64,000 nucleotides of DNA, taken from the NCBI RefSeq assembly GCF_001895265.1, contig NZ_CP016796.1:620001-684000 (forward strand), read 5' to 3'. The position numbers and the translations under genes were made by a program. Below, one piece after another: positions 18,236 to 29,122 of the stretch. The notes below the pieces were generated by a model. The model searched no databases. It saw only the letters and a list, made by a program, of their open reading frames with translations, and was not told where the DNA came from. This DNA comes from Francisella uliginis. GTDB taxonomy: Bacteria; Pseudomonadota; Gammaproteobacteria; Francisellales; Francisellaceae. Positions within the stretch are counted from its first letter, which is position 1, and each line of letters opens with the position of its first letter.

Positions 18236-18610
18236 CGATTTTCTTCCTTATTTGATCGTTTGACGAAAATTTTGTAAATAACAGGTAAAATAATAACGCA
18301 TTTACTTTATTTTTTCTAATAAAAAGCAGCATAAAACTTTCAATTAGATAAAGCCTTTAGCCTAATCATTAATATTCCCTATTACTCGTATTGTATGGTA
18401 TTTATTTTGTACTTGCAAATAGTCGTGATTTATTAAGATAGACAAATTTAGTATCTTTGCTATTTCTGTTATTTTTTATAATAAGCGATTTTGCTACTTA
18501 GATGAAAAATTTAGTTTGTCTTTTACGATAAAAATACTATTTTAATATTTTGATTTTCCTATAATATGGTAATGTTAGTTTAATAAGTTTAAAAAAATAA
18601 GGTAGATAAA
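18236..18610. promoter_or_regulatory. Divergent intergenic region between sucC and the AsmA-like gene
   Basis: An AT-rich 375-base region that must hold promoters for both sucCD (left) and the 651-residue membrane protein (right). A perfect TATAAT at 18560-18565 lies about 45 bases before the right-hand start, but I see no convincing -35 box. No RNA structure or coding sequence is apparent. Confidence 0.45.
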
Positions 18611-20566
18611 ATGTTTGGTTATATATTTGATAAGATAAAATCGACTATTTTTTCAAAGATTACGCCATTTCAATTGCTTTTAACATCATTGTTTGCATTT
18701 GTATTTGGTTTTATTCCAGGAATATCATATTCACCACTATTATTTATAGGGGTGATATTTTTAGTTATCATTCTTAGAATTAATATAGGTGTATTCGTAT
18801 TCATTGCAATAATAGCAAAAGCTCTTTCATTTATTTTAGAGGCTGTTAGCTTTTCATTAGGGCAGTTTTTACTTGATGGATTTACCCAGCCTATATTTAA
18901 AACGCTAGTTAATACTCCAATTGTAGCTTATGCTGGTTTTGACTATTATCTTGTTGCTGGAGCTTTTGTACTTTCGATTATTTTAGGTTTGATCTTTGGA
19001 GTTATTATCGCCAAAGTTTACAAAAAAATAGTTGCTAAAATGTCAGCAATTCAAACTGGTACAGAATTATATAACAAAATCACAAAAAACTTTTTTGTAA
19101 AAATTGCTAGTTGGATTTTCTTAGGTAAAAATGTTGCAAAAATTGATTGGGTTAAGATGAAGAATCGCAAATTCAGACAACCATTTAGAATAACGGGAGT
19201 TATTTTGGTTGGTTTGATTATTGCAGCTGTAGCTTACGCGCCACAGATCCTAGAGACTTCATTAGTATCAAATATCATCAAACAACAGCTAACAAAAGCT
19301 AATGGTGCAACTGTTGATTATAGTTCTTTAAAATTAGATTTGACTGATGCAAGACTTAAAATAACTGGGTTAGGAGCAGCAGATCCAGCAGATCTTAATA
19401 AAGACAGATTCTATGCTAAATCTATTAGTTCTAGTATAAATATTTCACATTTACTGACAAGACAAATAACATTAAAAGATGTTGTTGTTGAGGGAGTATC
19501 TCTAGATAAAAAAAGAAAGTCTAAGGGTAAGTTATATATAAATAGTACTGAGCCAGCAGCGTCGAAAGAAGAAAGTCAAAAAGCTTCTGAAGCAGCTAAA
19601 AAGCAAGCTATTGATAAAATTAAAAAAATGGGTGGAGATCTACAACAAGTAGACTTACAGCAGTTAAAAGATAATGCTAAAGAAGTCAAAGATGTTGCAG
19701 GGAATATAAAAGAAGCAGTAGAGTTTCTATCAAGCTTTAGATCTAGCGAAGCTAAGGTAACAGATTCTCAAGTTAAGCAGAAAATTATTACCCCTAAAGA
19801 TCAAGCACAGGTTTATGGTTATGCAAATGTTAGAAATGAAGATTTACGCGATAAATATCCTAGTTTTGTAGTTCAAAATATTGATATCAAGAATTATAAA
19901 GATGGTGATACTTTGTATGATGCTGTCATTACTAATATATCAACAAATCCGGAGCTTTTAGGAAAACCTACTAGAGTGGGTGTTAAATCAACTAACAATA
20001 AAGATCTTGATGTTAATATTGTTATTTCTAATAAGCCAAATGTTGATAATACAGTCAAATTTGATTTAGATAATGTTGCAGGCGATGCAATAAAAGGTTT
20101 AACAATTCAAGGTATAGGCTTAGATGCTGAAAGTTTAGCAGTTTCTGGTAGTGGTACTTGGCAGTTTAGTGGGGTTAGAAATGTAATGTTCAATATTCCA
20201 TTACAGCTAAAATTTAAAGATGTAGGCATTAACTTTAATCAGTTTAAACAAAATATATCTGACTTGACATTAAAAGGTATCATTTCAGGTGATTTAAATA
20301 ATGTTGGATTTGGTGTAGATACATCATCATTGAAAAATCTATTAAGCGTTGATACTGTGAAAAATACAGCTTCACAAGTAGCTAAGCAAACTGGGTTGGA
20401 TAAAAAAGCTCAGCAATTTTTAGATAAGACTAAAATAAATGGCCAATCATTAAAAGATATAAACGTAAATGGCAAATCAATAAAAGACTTAAATTCACAA
20501 GATATAAAAAACTTGAATCATCAAGATGTGAAAAACTTAGCATCTAGTTTTGGTGTTCAGATCTAA
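18611..20566 (+). CDS. TIGR03546/TIGR03545-type fused membrane protein, AsmA-like
   Basis: A 651-residue protein in two parts. Residues 1-160 carry four or five hydrophobic segments and match the small TIGR03546 family (TPFQLLLTSLFAFVFGFIPG near the start). After a basic stretch comes another membrane anchor (residues about 193-212, FRITGVILVGLIIAAVAYAP), and then a long periplasmic part. That part opens like AsmA/TIGR03545 proteins (repeated beta strands, LKLDLTDARLKITGLGAADP) and contains a Lys/Gln-rich coiled coil at about 320-370. In Shewanella and Vibrio the two families are usually separate neighbouring genes; here they are one. AsmA-like proteins are implicated in phospholipid transport between membranes. 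The fusion is seen; the function is inferred. Confidence 0.7.
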   Translation: MFGYIFDKIKSTIFSKITPFQLLLTSLFAFVFGFIPGISYSPLLFIGVIFLVIILRINIGVFVFIAIIAKALSFILEAVSFSLGQFLLDGFTQPIFKTLVNTPIVAYAGFDYYLVAGAFVLSIILGLIFGVIIAKVYKKIVAKMSAIQTGTELYNKITKNFFVKIASWIFLGKNVAKIDWVKMKNRKFRQPFRITGVILVGLIIAAVAYAPQILETSLVSNIIKQQLTKANGATVDYSSLKLDLTDARLKITGLGAADPADLNKDRFYAKSISSSINISHLLTRQITLKDVVVEGVSLDKKRKSKGKLYINSTEPAASKEESQKASEAAKKQAIDKIKKMGGDLQQVDLQQLKDNAKEVKDVAGNIKEAVEFLSSFRSSEAKVTDSQVKQKIITPKDQAQVYGYANVRNEDLRDKYPSFVVQNIDIKNYKDGDTLYDAVITNISTNPELLGKPTRVGVKSTNNKDLDVNIVISNKPNVDNTVKFDLDNVAGDAIKGLTIQGIGLDAESLAVSGSGTWQFSGVRNVMFNIPLQLKFKDVGINFNQFKQNISDLTLKGIISGDLNNVGFGVDTSSLKNLLSVDTVKNTASQVAKQTGLDKKAQQFLDKTKINGQSLKDINVNGKSIKDLNSQDIKNLNHQDVKNLASSFGVQI

Positions 20567-20877
20567 AATCTATCTCTTAAGTTTTATTCTCTCAGCGAAC
20601 AACTATTGAGAAATCATTTTTTTCTAAAAATGGGGTAAAATAATTCATTTTCAACTATTTATTGTTTCTAATTATCCTAATTTCATTTAGACTTGTATAA
20701 AAAAATATTTTACTAAGTTGCTGCTTAATTTTTTTGCATGGTTTATCATTGTTGGGTAAGATTCAAATGTAAGCTGTATATTTTGTATTTATTTAGTTTT
20801 TTAGCAAGAAGTTTGTTTTGTAAATGTAATTAGTTTAAAACTGATTATATTAGATTTGAGATTTTGGAGATATTTAC
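20567..20877. other. Intergenic region, possible weak terminator
   Basis: An AT-rich 311-base gap. Near its left end, TCTCA and TGAGA (about 20591-20612) could form a short stem followed after a few bases by a T-run, a weak candidate terminator for the AsmA-like gene. The rest shows nothing beyond the expected promoter region for the lipoprotein gene. Confidence 0.35.
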
Positions 20878-21648
20878 ATGAAAAAAATATTATTAGCTAT
20901 TTTAAGCTTTTCGGCATTAGCGTTATCGAGTTGCTCTACCTACCATGAGGCTGCAAAAGCAGATAATAATACGCAGAGTATTAGTAAAAGAACGGATGAT
21001 TACGCAAAAATCATTGCTATTCCAGCTGTCTTAGATGAATTGTTAAATGATAAAATGACTCCATCTATTGGTCCTAAAGACGCTAAAAAGGCTGTAGTCG
21101 TTTTCTATGATTATGGTTGTGATAAATGTACCCAAACATATGAAAAAATGTCTAAGCTGATTAAAGAAGAACCCGATGTGAGATTTATATTTAAAGCTTA
21201 TCCTTCATTAAAGGCAGATGACGACGCTGCTAATTATGCATCGTTGGTTGCTAACGAAGCGTATTTGCAAGGAGGGCCAGAACTCTTTAGTGAATATAAT
21301 AAGATCATCTACACTGAGCGTGAAGCAAATGGTAAATTAACAAATGAAGATATTGATAATGCTATTAAGCAGTTAAACATCAAAGCAAATAAACCTGAGC
21401 TTAAAAAACAAGCAGCAGAAGAAGAGCTAAAGACAAAAAAAGTAGCTAAATTAATTGGCTTTCAAGGACCTCACTCATATATTGTCTTACCAACAGATTT
21501 AGCAAAAATGGGCTCACAAAAATTAGAAGATAATGTTAGTCAAATATGTGTCATAGCTTTTAATGAGCCAAGTGATGCTGAAGATTATCATAAATCAGTT
21601 GATTGGTCTATTGATAAGATAAAGACAGAGTTGAAGGGCATTAAATAA
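20878..21648 (+). CDS. DsbA-family thiol-disulfide lipoprotein
   Basis: A 256-residue lipoprotein with a thioredoxin-like domain. The signal peptide ends in a lipobox, L-S-S-C with Cys19. The redox motif is CDKC (residues 81-84) after VVVFYDYG. A proline-containing loop (FQGPHSYIVL) lies near the position of the cis-Pro loop, though the usual V/T-P order is altered. Francisella has several DsbA-like lipoproteins, including FipB, that oxidise or isomerise disulfides in virulence and envelope proteins. This one is shorter than FipB and lacks its N-terminal dimerisation (FKBP-type) domain, so it is a separate paralogue. Export and family are clear; substrates are not. Confidence 0.85.
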   Translation: MKKILLAILSFSALALSSCSTYHEAAKADNNTQSISKRTDDYAKIIAIPAVLDELLNDKMTPSIGPKDAKKAVVVFYDYGCDKCTQTYEKMSKLIKEEPDVRFIFKAYPSLKADDDAANYASLVANEAYLQGGPELFSEYNKIIYTEREANGKLTNEDIDNAIKQLNIKANKPELKKQAAEEELKTKKVAKLIGFQGPHSYIVLPTDLAKMGSQKLEDNVSQICVIAFNEPSDAEDYHKSVDWSIDKIKTELKGIK

Positions 21649-21755
21649 AAGCTAAATTTATAAGTTTTAAATCTACAATTTTTATTTTCATGTTTATTCT
21701 ATTTTCAGTTATTTATCGTGGTTTCATTACTTTGCTTAGAGGCGATTTAAGCATG

Positions 21756-22223
21756 TCATAATTTGTTATGTATGTTTTTTATTCTTGATTTATTTCTCAA
21801 TAAGTATAGCTTTACATGAATAAATCCCTTGGCACATTCAAATAATATAAAATGAAGATATATAAAAATTGATATAGTAAAAACTCTTTCAAAAGGTCCA
21901 ATAGTATGTAATAGCATATTTGTAAAATAAAGATAAACCAATACTATAATCAAAAAGAGTGTTACTAAAAGATTCAGTATATTAGGTATACCTTTTTCTA
22001 TATATTTTTTCTGGGAAATGTTATAAATAATTTGGCTTTTTATTTTATATTCATAGTTTGTTCCATAAATTAGAAGAATGTCTCCCTTTTTTATTCTACT
22101 TCCTTTTAGCTTATGTTTACTTACCTTAATTGATTTTTCTCCAAGGATGATTTCTATTAAATCATTCCTGACTTTTACTTCTAAAACTCTTCTTAAGAAA
22201 ACGGTTGATATTTTCCATTTCAT
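21756..22223 (-). CDS. Hypothetical membrane protein
   Basis: A 155-residue protein that I do not recognise. The N-terminal 75 residues are basic and strand-rich (EVKVRNDLIEIILG, KGDILLIYG), looking like a small cytoplasmic beta domain. Two hydrophobic segments follow at about 82-102 and 113-135, then a strongly basic tail (YLLRNKSRIKNIHNKL). This suggests an inner-membrane protein with both ends in the cytoplasm. It is transcribed away from the oxygenase-like gene and shares a 163-base divergent promoter region with it. Confidence 0.6.
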   Translation of the reverse strand: MKWKISTVFLRRVLEVKVRNDLIEIILGEKSIKVSKHKLKGSRIKKGDILLIYGTNYEYKIKSQIIYNISQKKYIEKGIPNILNLLVTLFLIIVLVYLYFTNMLLHTIGPFERVFTISIFIYLHFILFECAKGFIHVKLYLLRNKSRIKNIHNKL

Positions 22224-22386
22224 TTTTATATTTGGATTTTTCTATTATCTTTAGCTTTTATTGTATATGTTACGTATAAGATTATCATTAAGTATGTTAT
22301 TTTAGCTTGTTATTTTTTGTATATATTTATTTGTCAATTTTTGATAGTATGGTTAATGAGATAAGATAGTTTTATTTAAAATAAGG

Positions 22387-23400
22387 ATGTTTAAAATGCT
22401 TGCAAAGCTACTAAATAAAGACTTTGAGCCTTTAGTCGACAATTCGGTTAAGAAAGAAAAATTTATAGTAAATGATATACGTAGTTATGCTGATGAGGCA
22501 AATACCGTACCAATAGACGATACTTCTGAGTTAAGGTTCTGGCAAAAAAATTTTCAACAGCAGCCTTTAAAAAAGTTTAATCAAACTGATTTTAGTGATA
22601 AAAATTCTATTCTGTTACAAATAGCATTTAGAGAGCCTAATAGTGATGTGCGACAGTTTTCAGAAAAAGTAAAAGCTCCAAATAATTATTCAGAGGCAAA
22701 TAAACATCTACCAACATCAGAAAAGAGGGTGTACAACCTTAGAAATGTAGATGATGTAAATATGCAACACTATGGTGTTGAATTAGTAAAATTAGAAAAA
22801 CCTATTGTTTTGGATCTGGACGGAGATGTTTATGAAAATATCAAACCTTATCTAGATGATATATTTAAAAATGTTAATAAGGTTTTTTCAGATGCAGATA
22901 AGATAATATTACGATCAGCTCTGGTTAGAAACATTGTCAAAGATTCTAATGATAAAGGTATTGGTTCAGCACACTCTGATTTTACTTGTTCATCTGGAGC
23001 ACAATGTCGAAACTCTTTGATAGAAAAAGGACTACTAAAAGAAGGGCAGAAATATATATTTGTAAATGCATGGATGCATGTGAATCAAAAGTCTCAAACT
23101 TCGACGTTAGTCTTTATGTCTGGTAAATATGCACAAGCAGCAGATATGGGCATTATAGAGGTTAAATCAGAAGAATTTAAGAACTCAAGCTATAGGTTAA
23201 AAGATAGCTCTAATCACTTTTGGGGATATTTCCATGACCTTGATATTAATGAGCTAGTGGTTTTTAAACAATTTGATAGTGAAAAAGCTAAAGCTTATCA
23301 AAATCATAATGATGTAACTTATCACTCAGCAGTAAGACTATCAGAGGGTGTTGATATTAGAAGTAGTATGGAGCTTCGTTTTATTATAACTTTCGATTAA
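22387..23400 (+). CDS. Putative CmcJ/NvfI-like 2-oxoglutarate/Fe(II) oxygenase
   Basis: A 337-residue soluble protein. Its C-terminal half resembles the CmcJ/NvfI (GA4 desaturase-like) family. The expected iron facial triad is visible as His196 and Asp198 (GSAHSDFT) with His313 (TYHSAVRL), and Arg331 (MELRF) would hold 2-oxoglutarate. The family's VNVWRP-like strand appears as VNAWMHV, and the WYYFPDMTPDEVLLFKQYDS-like block as WGYFHDLDINELVVFKQFDS. The N-terminal 110 residues are unrecognised. Family members hydroxylate or desaturate small molecules in cephamycin, gibberellin and fungal meroterpenoid pathways. Nothing nearby indicates a biosynthetic cluster. Fold assignment is by my own motif reading, so moderate confidence. 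Confidence 0.65.
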   Translation: MFKMLAKLLNKDFEPLVDNSVKKEKFIVNDIRSYADEANTVPIDDTSELRFWQKNFQQQPLKKFNQTDFSDKNSILLQIAFREPNSDVRQFSEKVKAPNNYSEANKHLPTSEKRVYNLRNVDDVNMQHYGVELVKLEKPIVLDLDGDVYENIKPYLDDIFKNVNKVFSDADKIILRSALVRNIVKDSNDKGIGSAHSDFTCSSGAQCRNSLIEKGLLKEGQKYIFVNAWMHVNQKSQTSTLVFMSGKYAQAADMGIIEVKSEEFKNSSYRLKDSSNHFWGYFHDLDINELVVFKQFDSEKAKAYQNHNDVTYHSAVRLSEGVDIRSSMELRFIITFD

Positions 23401-23410
23401 AATTTGACTC

Positions 23411-24388
23411 TTACTTATCAAAGACTTTTAAGGCCGCTAAAAAAGTATCAATATTTGCATCTTTCTTAGTAGCATTCTCACTTAGATATCGGCGATAAAC
23501 TCTGGCATTTGGTAAGCCATTAAAAAGATTTAAGGTATGCTTTGTTATATTGTTAAGCTTAATGAAAGGATCTTTTTGCATTTGCTGAGTGATATACTCA
23601 GCCATTTTGTATCCGACTTCAAGCGGGGTTATTTGTGATTGCTCTTGATTGTAGAATTCATGATCAAAATCTCTAAATATCATAGGATTATGATATGCCT
23701 CACGTCCAATCATTACACTATCAACATGCTCTAGATGTTTGTGAGTATCTTCAATAGAAGTGATACCACCATTGATACCAAGCTCTAAGTTTGGAAAGTC
23801 TTTTTTGATATTGTAGACAGTATCATATTTAAGTTCAGGAATTGTTCTGTTTTCCTTTGGTGACAGACCACTTAGCCAACCTTTGCGTGCGTGAATACAC
23901 ACAAAATCAACACCTGCTTGAACTTGCTTGTCAACAAAGTTATACAACTCTTCATAACTATCATTATGGTCATAACCTATACGGCATTTAACAGATACTG
24001 GAATGTTAATACTATCTTTCATAGCTTTGACACAATCAGCTACTAGATTTGGTTCAGCCATTAAAGATAATCCGAAGTTGCCTTTTTTAACTCTCTCGCT
24101 AGGACAGCCAACGTTTATGTTGATCTCATCGTAGCCTAATTTTTCAGCTAGTTTACCACATGTTATAAAATCTTCGGGTACACACCCTCCAAGTTGAAGA
24201 GTGACAGGATTTTCTTCAGGATTATATTTTAGTAGAAAATCTTTATTTCCATGAAGTATAGCGTTTAAAGTAACCATTTCAGTATATAGCATTGTTTTTT
24301 TTGTTATCAAACGCATCATGTAACGGTAGTGTTTATCTGTCCAATCAAGCATTGGAGCAATACATATTTTTCTACTACTTTGGTTCAT
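23411..24388 (-). CDS. dusA: tRNA-dihydrouridine(20/20a) synthase
   Basis: An FMN-dependent enzyme that reduces uridines 20 and 20a in the tRNA D-loop. It has 325 residues, typical for DusA. The opening CIAPMLDWTDKHYRYMMR and the block LQLGGC (residues 65-69 onward) are diagnostic. The catalytic Cys95 is in INVGCPSERVKKGNFGLSLM, and the FMN phosphate loop lies near GINGGITS. It converges on the oxygenase-like gene with only 10 bases between stops and precedes no other gene on its strand. Confidence 0.96.
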   Translation of the reverse strand: MNQSSRKICIAPMLDWTDKHYRYMMRLITKKTMLYTEMVTLNAILHGNKDFLLKYNPEENPVTLQLGGCVPEDFITCGKLAEKLGYDEININVGCPSERVKKGNFGLSLMAEPNLVADCVKAMKDSINIPVSVKCRIGYDHNDSYEELYNFVDKQVQAGVDFVCIHARKGWLSGLSPKENRTIPELKYDTVYNIKKDFPNLELGINGGITSIEDTHKHLEHVDSVMIGREAYHNPMIFRDFDHEFYNQEQSQITPLEVGYKMAEYITQQMQKDPFIKLNNITKHTLNLFNGLPNARVYRRYLSENATKKDANIDTFLAALKVFDK

Positions 24389-24410
24389 TCTTAATAATAT
24401 AATTAATTAG

Positions 24411-25223
24411 TTATATTGGATCGTTATTATAACTTAAACGATGAATTATTTTATCTATAGGAGTGCGATATTTTTCAGTATTTTTTGAATATCTAGCATA
24501 GCGAGGGTCTGCTCTATCGTATAACCAGTTTGCTAAGTCCCAGCCATATGTGGTTTGGAAACAAAGTTTACCAAATTCTGTTAGATTAAATTCTGCTTGA
24601 GTTTGTAAACAGCCTGTCATAAAAACATCAGCATAAGTTTGCAGAATGGGGTATTTTTTTGTTGGGAATTCAGCATCCTTAAAATCTTTTACATACATCC
24701 AGAAGTCTCCTTTAGGTAAGCTTTTTACTCCTAAAGGAACAATATCCTTGCGAGGAACTTTAACTCTACAATAAGAGGCTTCTCTTAAATCTGTAGCAGA
24801 TATATCACCAGCAGTCGCTTTGTAATATATAGCATTCATTGCATACCCTTGATTAGGTACTGCAAGTAAAAATGTTGCATGTGATTTCTCTCCGCGCGAT
24901 GCCCATAGTCTTTCAAAACCACTTACTAATATAGGAGCAGCATATGTGGCATCAGGCACAGTTATTTGTCTGGAGTCTTTGTTCATAAGGCTTCCATAAC
25001 CAATAACATAGTTTTTCTTCTTAGAACTTACATTAGGGCGACAGTTTGTAGTATCTTCAGGAGTTTGTGAAAGCTTATTTTGTTCTAATATCTGTAGTTC
25101 ACTTTCATGTATAGATGTTGCTTTCTCAAAACCAGTTTTTTTACCTATAATGAAGCTTAATAAAACTATTGCGATAATTATAATAGCTATTAATATATTT
25201 TTCTTTTTCAAAACTTTAGACAA
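24411..25223 (-). CDS. Membrane-anchored gamma-glutamylcyclotransferase-like protein
   Basis: A 270-residue protein with one N-terminal hydrophobic anchor (residues about 9-27) and then an AIG2/GGCT-like fold. The fold is marked by YVIGYGSLMNKDSR (YGSLM at 76-80), which binds the gamma-glutamyl group, and by LREASYCRV, in which Glu148 is the likely catalytic acid. GGCT enzymes turn gamma-glutamyl peptides into 5-oxoproline. Placing such a domain outside the cytoplasmic membrane is unusual and would suit processing of extracellular or periplasmic gamma-glutamyl compounds such as glutathione. That is inference. It lies 22 bases upstream of dusA on the same strand and may be cotranscribed. Confidence 0.75.
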   Translation of the reverse strand: MSKVLKKKNILIAIIIIAIVLLSFIIGKKTGFEKATSIHESELQILEQNKLSQTPEDTTNCRPNVSSKKKNYVIGYGSLMNKDSRQITVPDATYAAPILVSGFERLWASRGEKSHATFLLAVPNQGYAMNAIYYKATAGDISATDLREASYCRVKVPRKDIVPLGVKSLPKGDFWMYVKDFKDAEFPTKKYPILQTYADVFMTGCLQTQAEFNLTEFGKLCFQTTYGWDLANWLYDRADPRYARYSKNTEKYRTPIDKIIHRLSYNNDPI

Positions 25224-25303
25224 GATGGTTTTTATATTTCCCTAAATATTACCATTTCCATATAAAATAAAAAACCTAAGCCTTTATATAAATAATGTAA
25301 CCG

Positions 25304-25552
25304 TCACGAATCTTGTAGCATTAAAGAGTTCGTAGTGATATTAAAATCTACTTTATTGATAGATTCTGCTCTTTCAGATTCAAGTAAGCCACTAAAAATA
25401 ATGTAGACTAAAATGACTAGTATGGGTGCTACAATAGATGCTATAATTAGTGATATTTTTGTGGTGACTTTTTTCAAAATATTTAAATGCAAAACTTTTA
25501 AATTGCGTATTATACATGTTTTTCTATCAAAAGGAAGTTTTAAATAATTCAT
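25304..25552 (-). CDS. Possible small single-span membrane protein
   Basis: An 82-codon frame divergent to gyrB. It has a basic N-terminal part and one strong hydrophobic segment (KISLIIASIVAPILVILVYI), followed by a short polar tail. A TTG within the frame (before KKVTTKIS) could be an alternative start giving a more typical small membrane protein. There is no homologue that I recognise. The frame is AT-rich and in a region that could be non-coding, so I rate it as only possible. Confidence 0.4.
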   Translation of the reverse strand: MNYLKLPFDRKTCIIRNLKVLHLNILKKVTTKISLIIASIVAPILVILVYIIFSGLLESERAESINKVDFNITTNSLMLQDS

Positions 25553-25565
25553 TGATGAATCATAA

Positions 25566-28050
<2,485 letters not shown>

Positions 28051-28086
28051 CAAGGTAATCTAGTTTAAATCTTTTTGGAGCGCTTT

Positions 28087-29070
28087 ATGCTCAACCAATA
28101 TAACAAACTTATTCTTCTAATATTCTTCCTTCCTTTCGTTGCTATTGCAGATGATGTTATTAAGCCTCTAGCATTGCATAAGGGTGATACTGTAGCACTT
28201 TTAGCTTCCGCGTCAGCTGTAACAAATGAGCAAATTCAAGACTCCATAAATAAAATAGAATCTCTGGGACTAAAGGTGAAGTTAGGGCGCTATGTTAATA
28301 CTATTTACCAAGATGGTTATTTCTCAGCTAATGCAAAATATCGAGCAGAAGATCTAAAGAATGCATTTTCTGACCCTAAGATTAAAGCTATTTTTGAAGT
28401 TAGAGGCGGATGGGGCAGTGCTCAATTGTTACCACTAATTGACTATAATCAGATAAGGAATAATCCTAAGATTATAATAGGATTTAGTGATATTACTTCA
28501 CTACTAATAGCTATAAATAAAGAAGCTGGATTGGTTACATTTCATGGGCCAGTAGGTGTACAACCTTGGCCAGATTTTGCTGTTGAGTCTATGAAAGAAA
28601 TTCTATTTGATTCTAAAAGGGTAACTTTTAAAAATGTAGCTCATGTCCAAACTATTTACCCAGGAAAATCTACAGGTGTTCTTTTAGGAGGTAACTTAAG
28701 TAATCTTGTGGCTTTAATTGGAACTAAATATGAACCTAACTGGAAAGGTAAGATACTATTTGTAGAAGAAATTGGTGAAAAGAACTATCAAATAGATAGA
28801 ATGATGAATCAGCTATATTTAGCTGGTGTTTTAAGTAAGATTAATGGCTTTGTTTTTGGAGAGTGTACGAAATGTGAAAATCCAATCAAAAGACAACAAA
28901 CACTAAAAGATATACTTAAATATTATTTGGTTAAAGATAAGATTCCTTCTTTTATGGGCGCTAGTTTTGGTCATGGTGAAAATAATTTTACTATTCCTAT
29001 AGGTGTTAATGCTGAGATTAATGCAGATGAAAAGACTATTAAAACTTTATCTCCAGCAACCAATAATTAG
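28087..29070 (+). CDS. ldcA: LD-carboxypeptidase (peptidase family S66), periplasmic
   Basis: A 327-residue muropeptide-trimming peptidase of the LdcA/MccF family that removes D-Ala from tetrapeptides in peptidoglycan recycling. I start it at the ATG at 28087, preceded by GGAG (28077-28080); an upstream in-frame TTG at 28075 would overlap that site. The first 21 residues form a signal peptide (LILLIFFLPFVAIA), which points to the periplasm, unlike E. coli LdcA. The catalytic triad is Ser134 (IGFSDITS), Glu227 (LFVEEIGE) and His296 (FGHGENN). It follows gyrB by 36 bases. An LdcA with this kind of activity is known in F. tularensis. Confidence 0.88.
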   Translation: MLNQYNKLILLIFFLPFVAIADDVIKPLALHKGDTVALLASASAVTNEQIQDSINKIESLGLKVKLGRYVNTIYQDGYFSANAKYRAEDLKNAFSDPKIKAIFEVRGGWGSAQLLPLIDYNQIRNNPKIIIGFSDITSLLIAINKEAGLVTFHGPVGVQPWPDFAVESMKEILFDSKRVTFKNVAHVQTIYPGKSTGVLLGGNLSNLVALIGTKYEPNWKGKILFVEEIGEKNYQIDRMMNQLYLAGVLSKINGFVFGECTKCENPIKRQQTLKDILKYYLVKDKIPSFMGASFGHGENNFTIPIGVNAEINADEKTIKTLSPATNN

Positions 29071-29122
29071 TTAAGTGGATAATAATGCTATTGAAATATA
29101 CTTTTACTTAAGATCTATTAAT

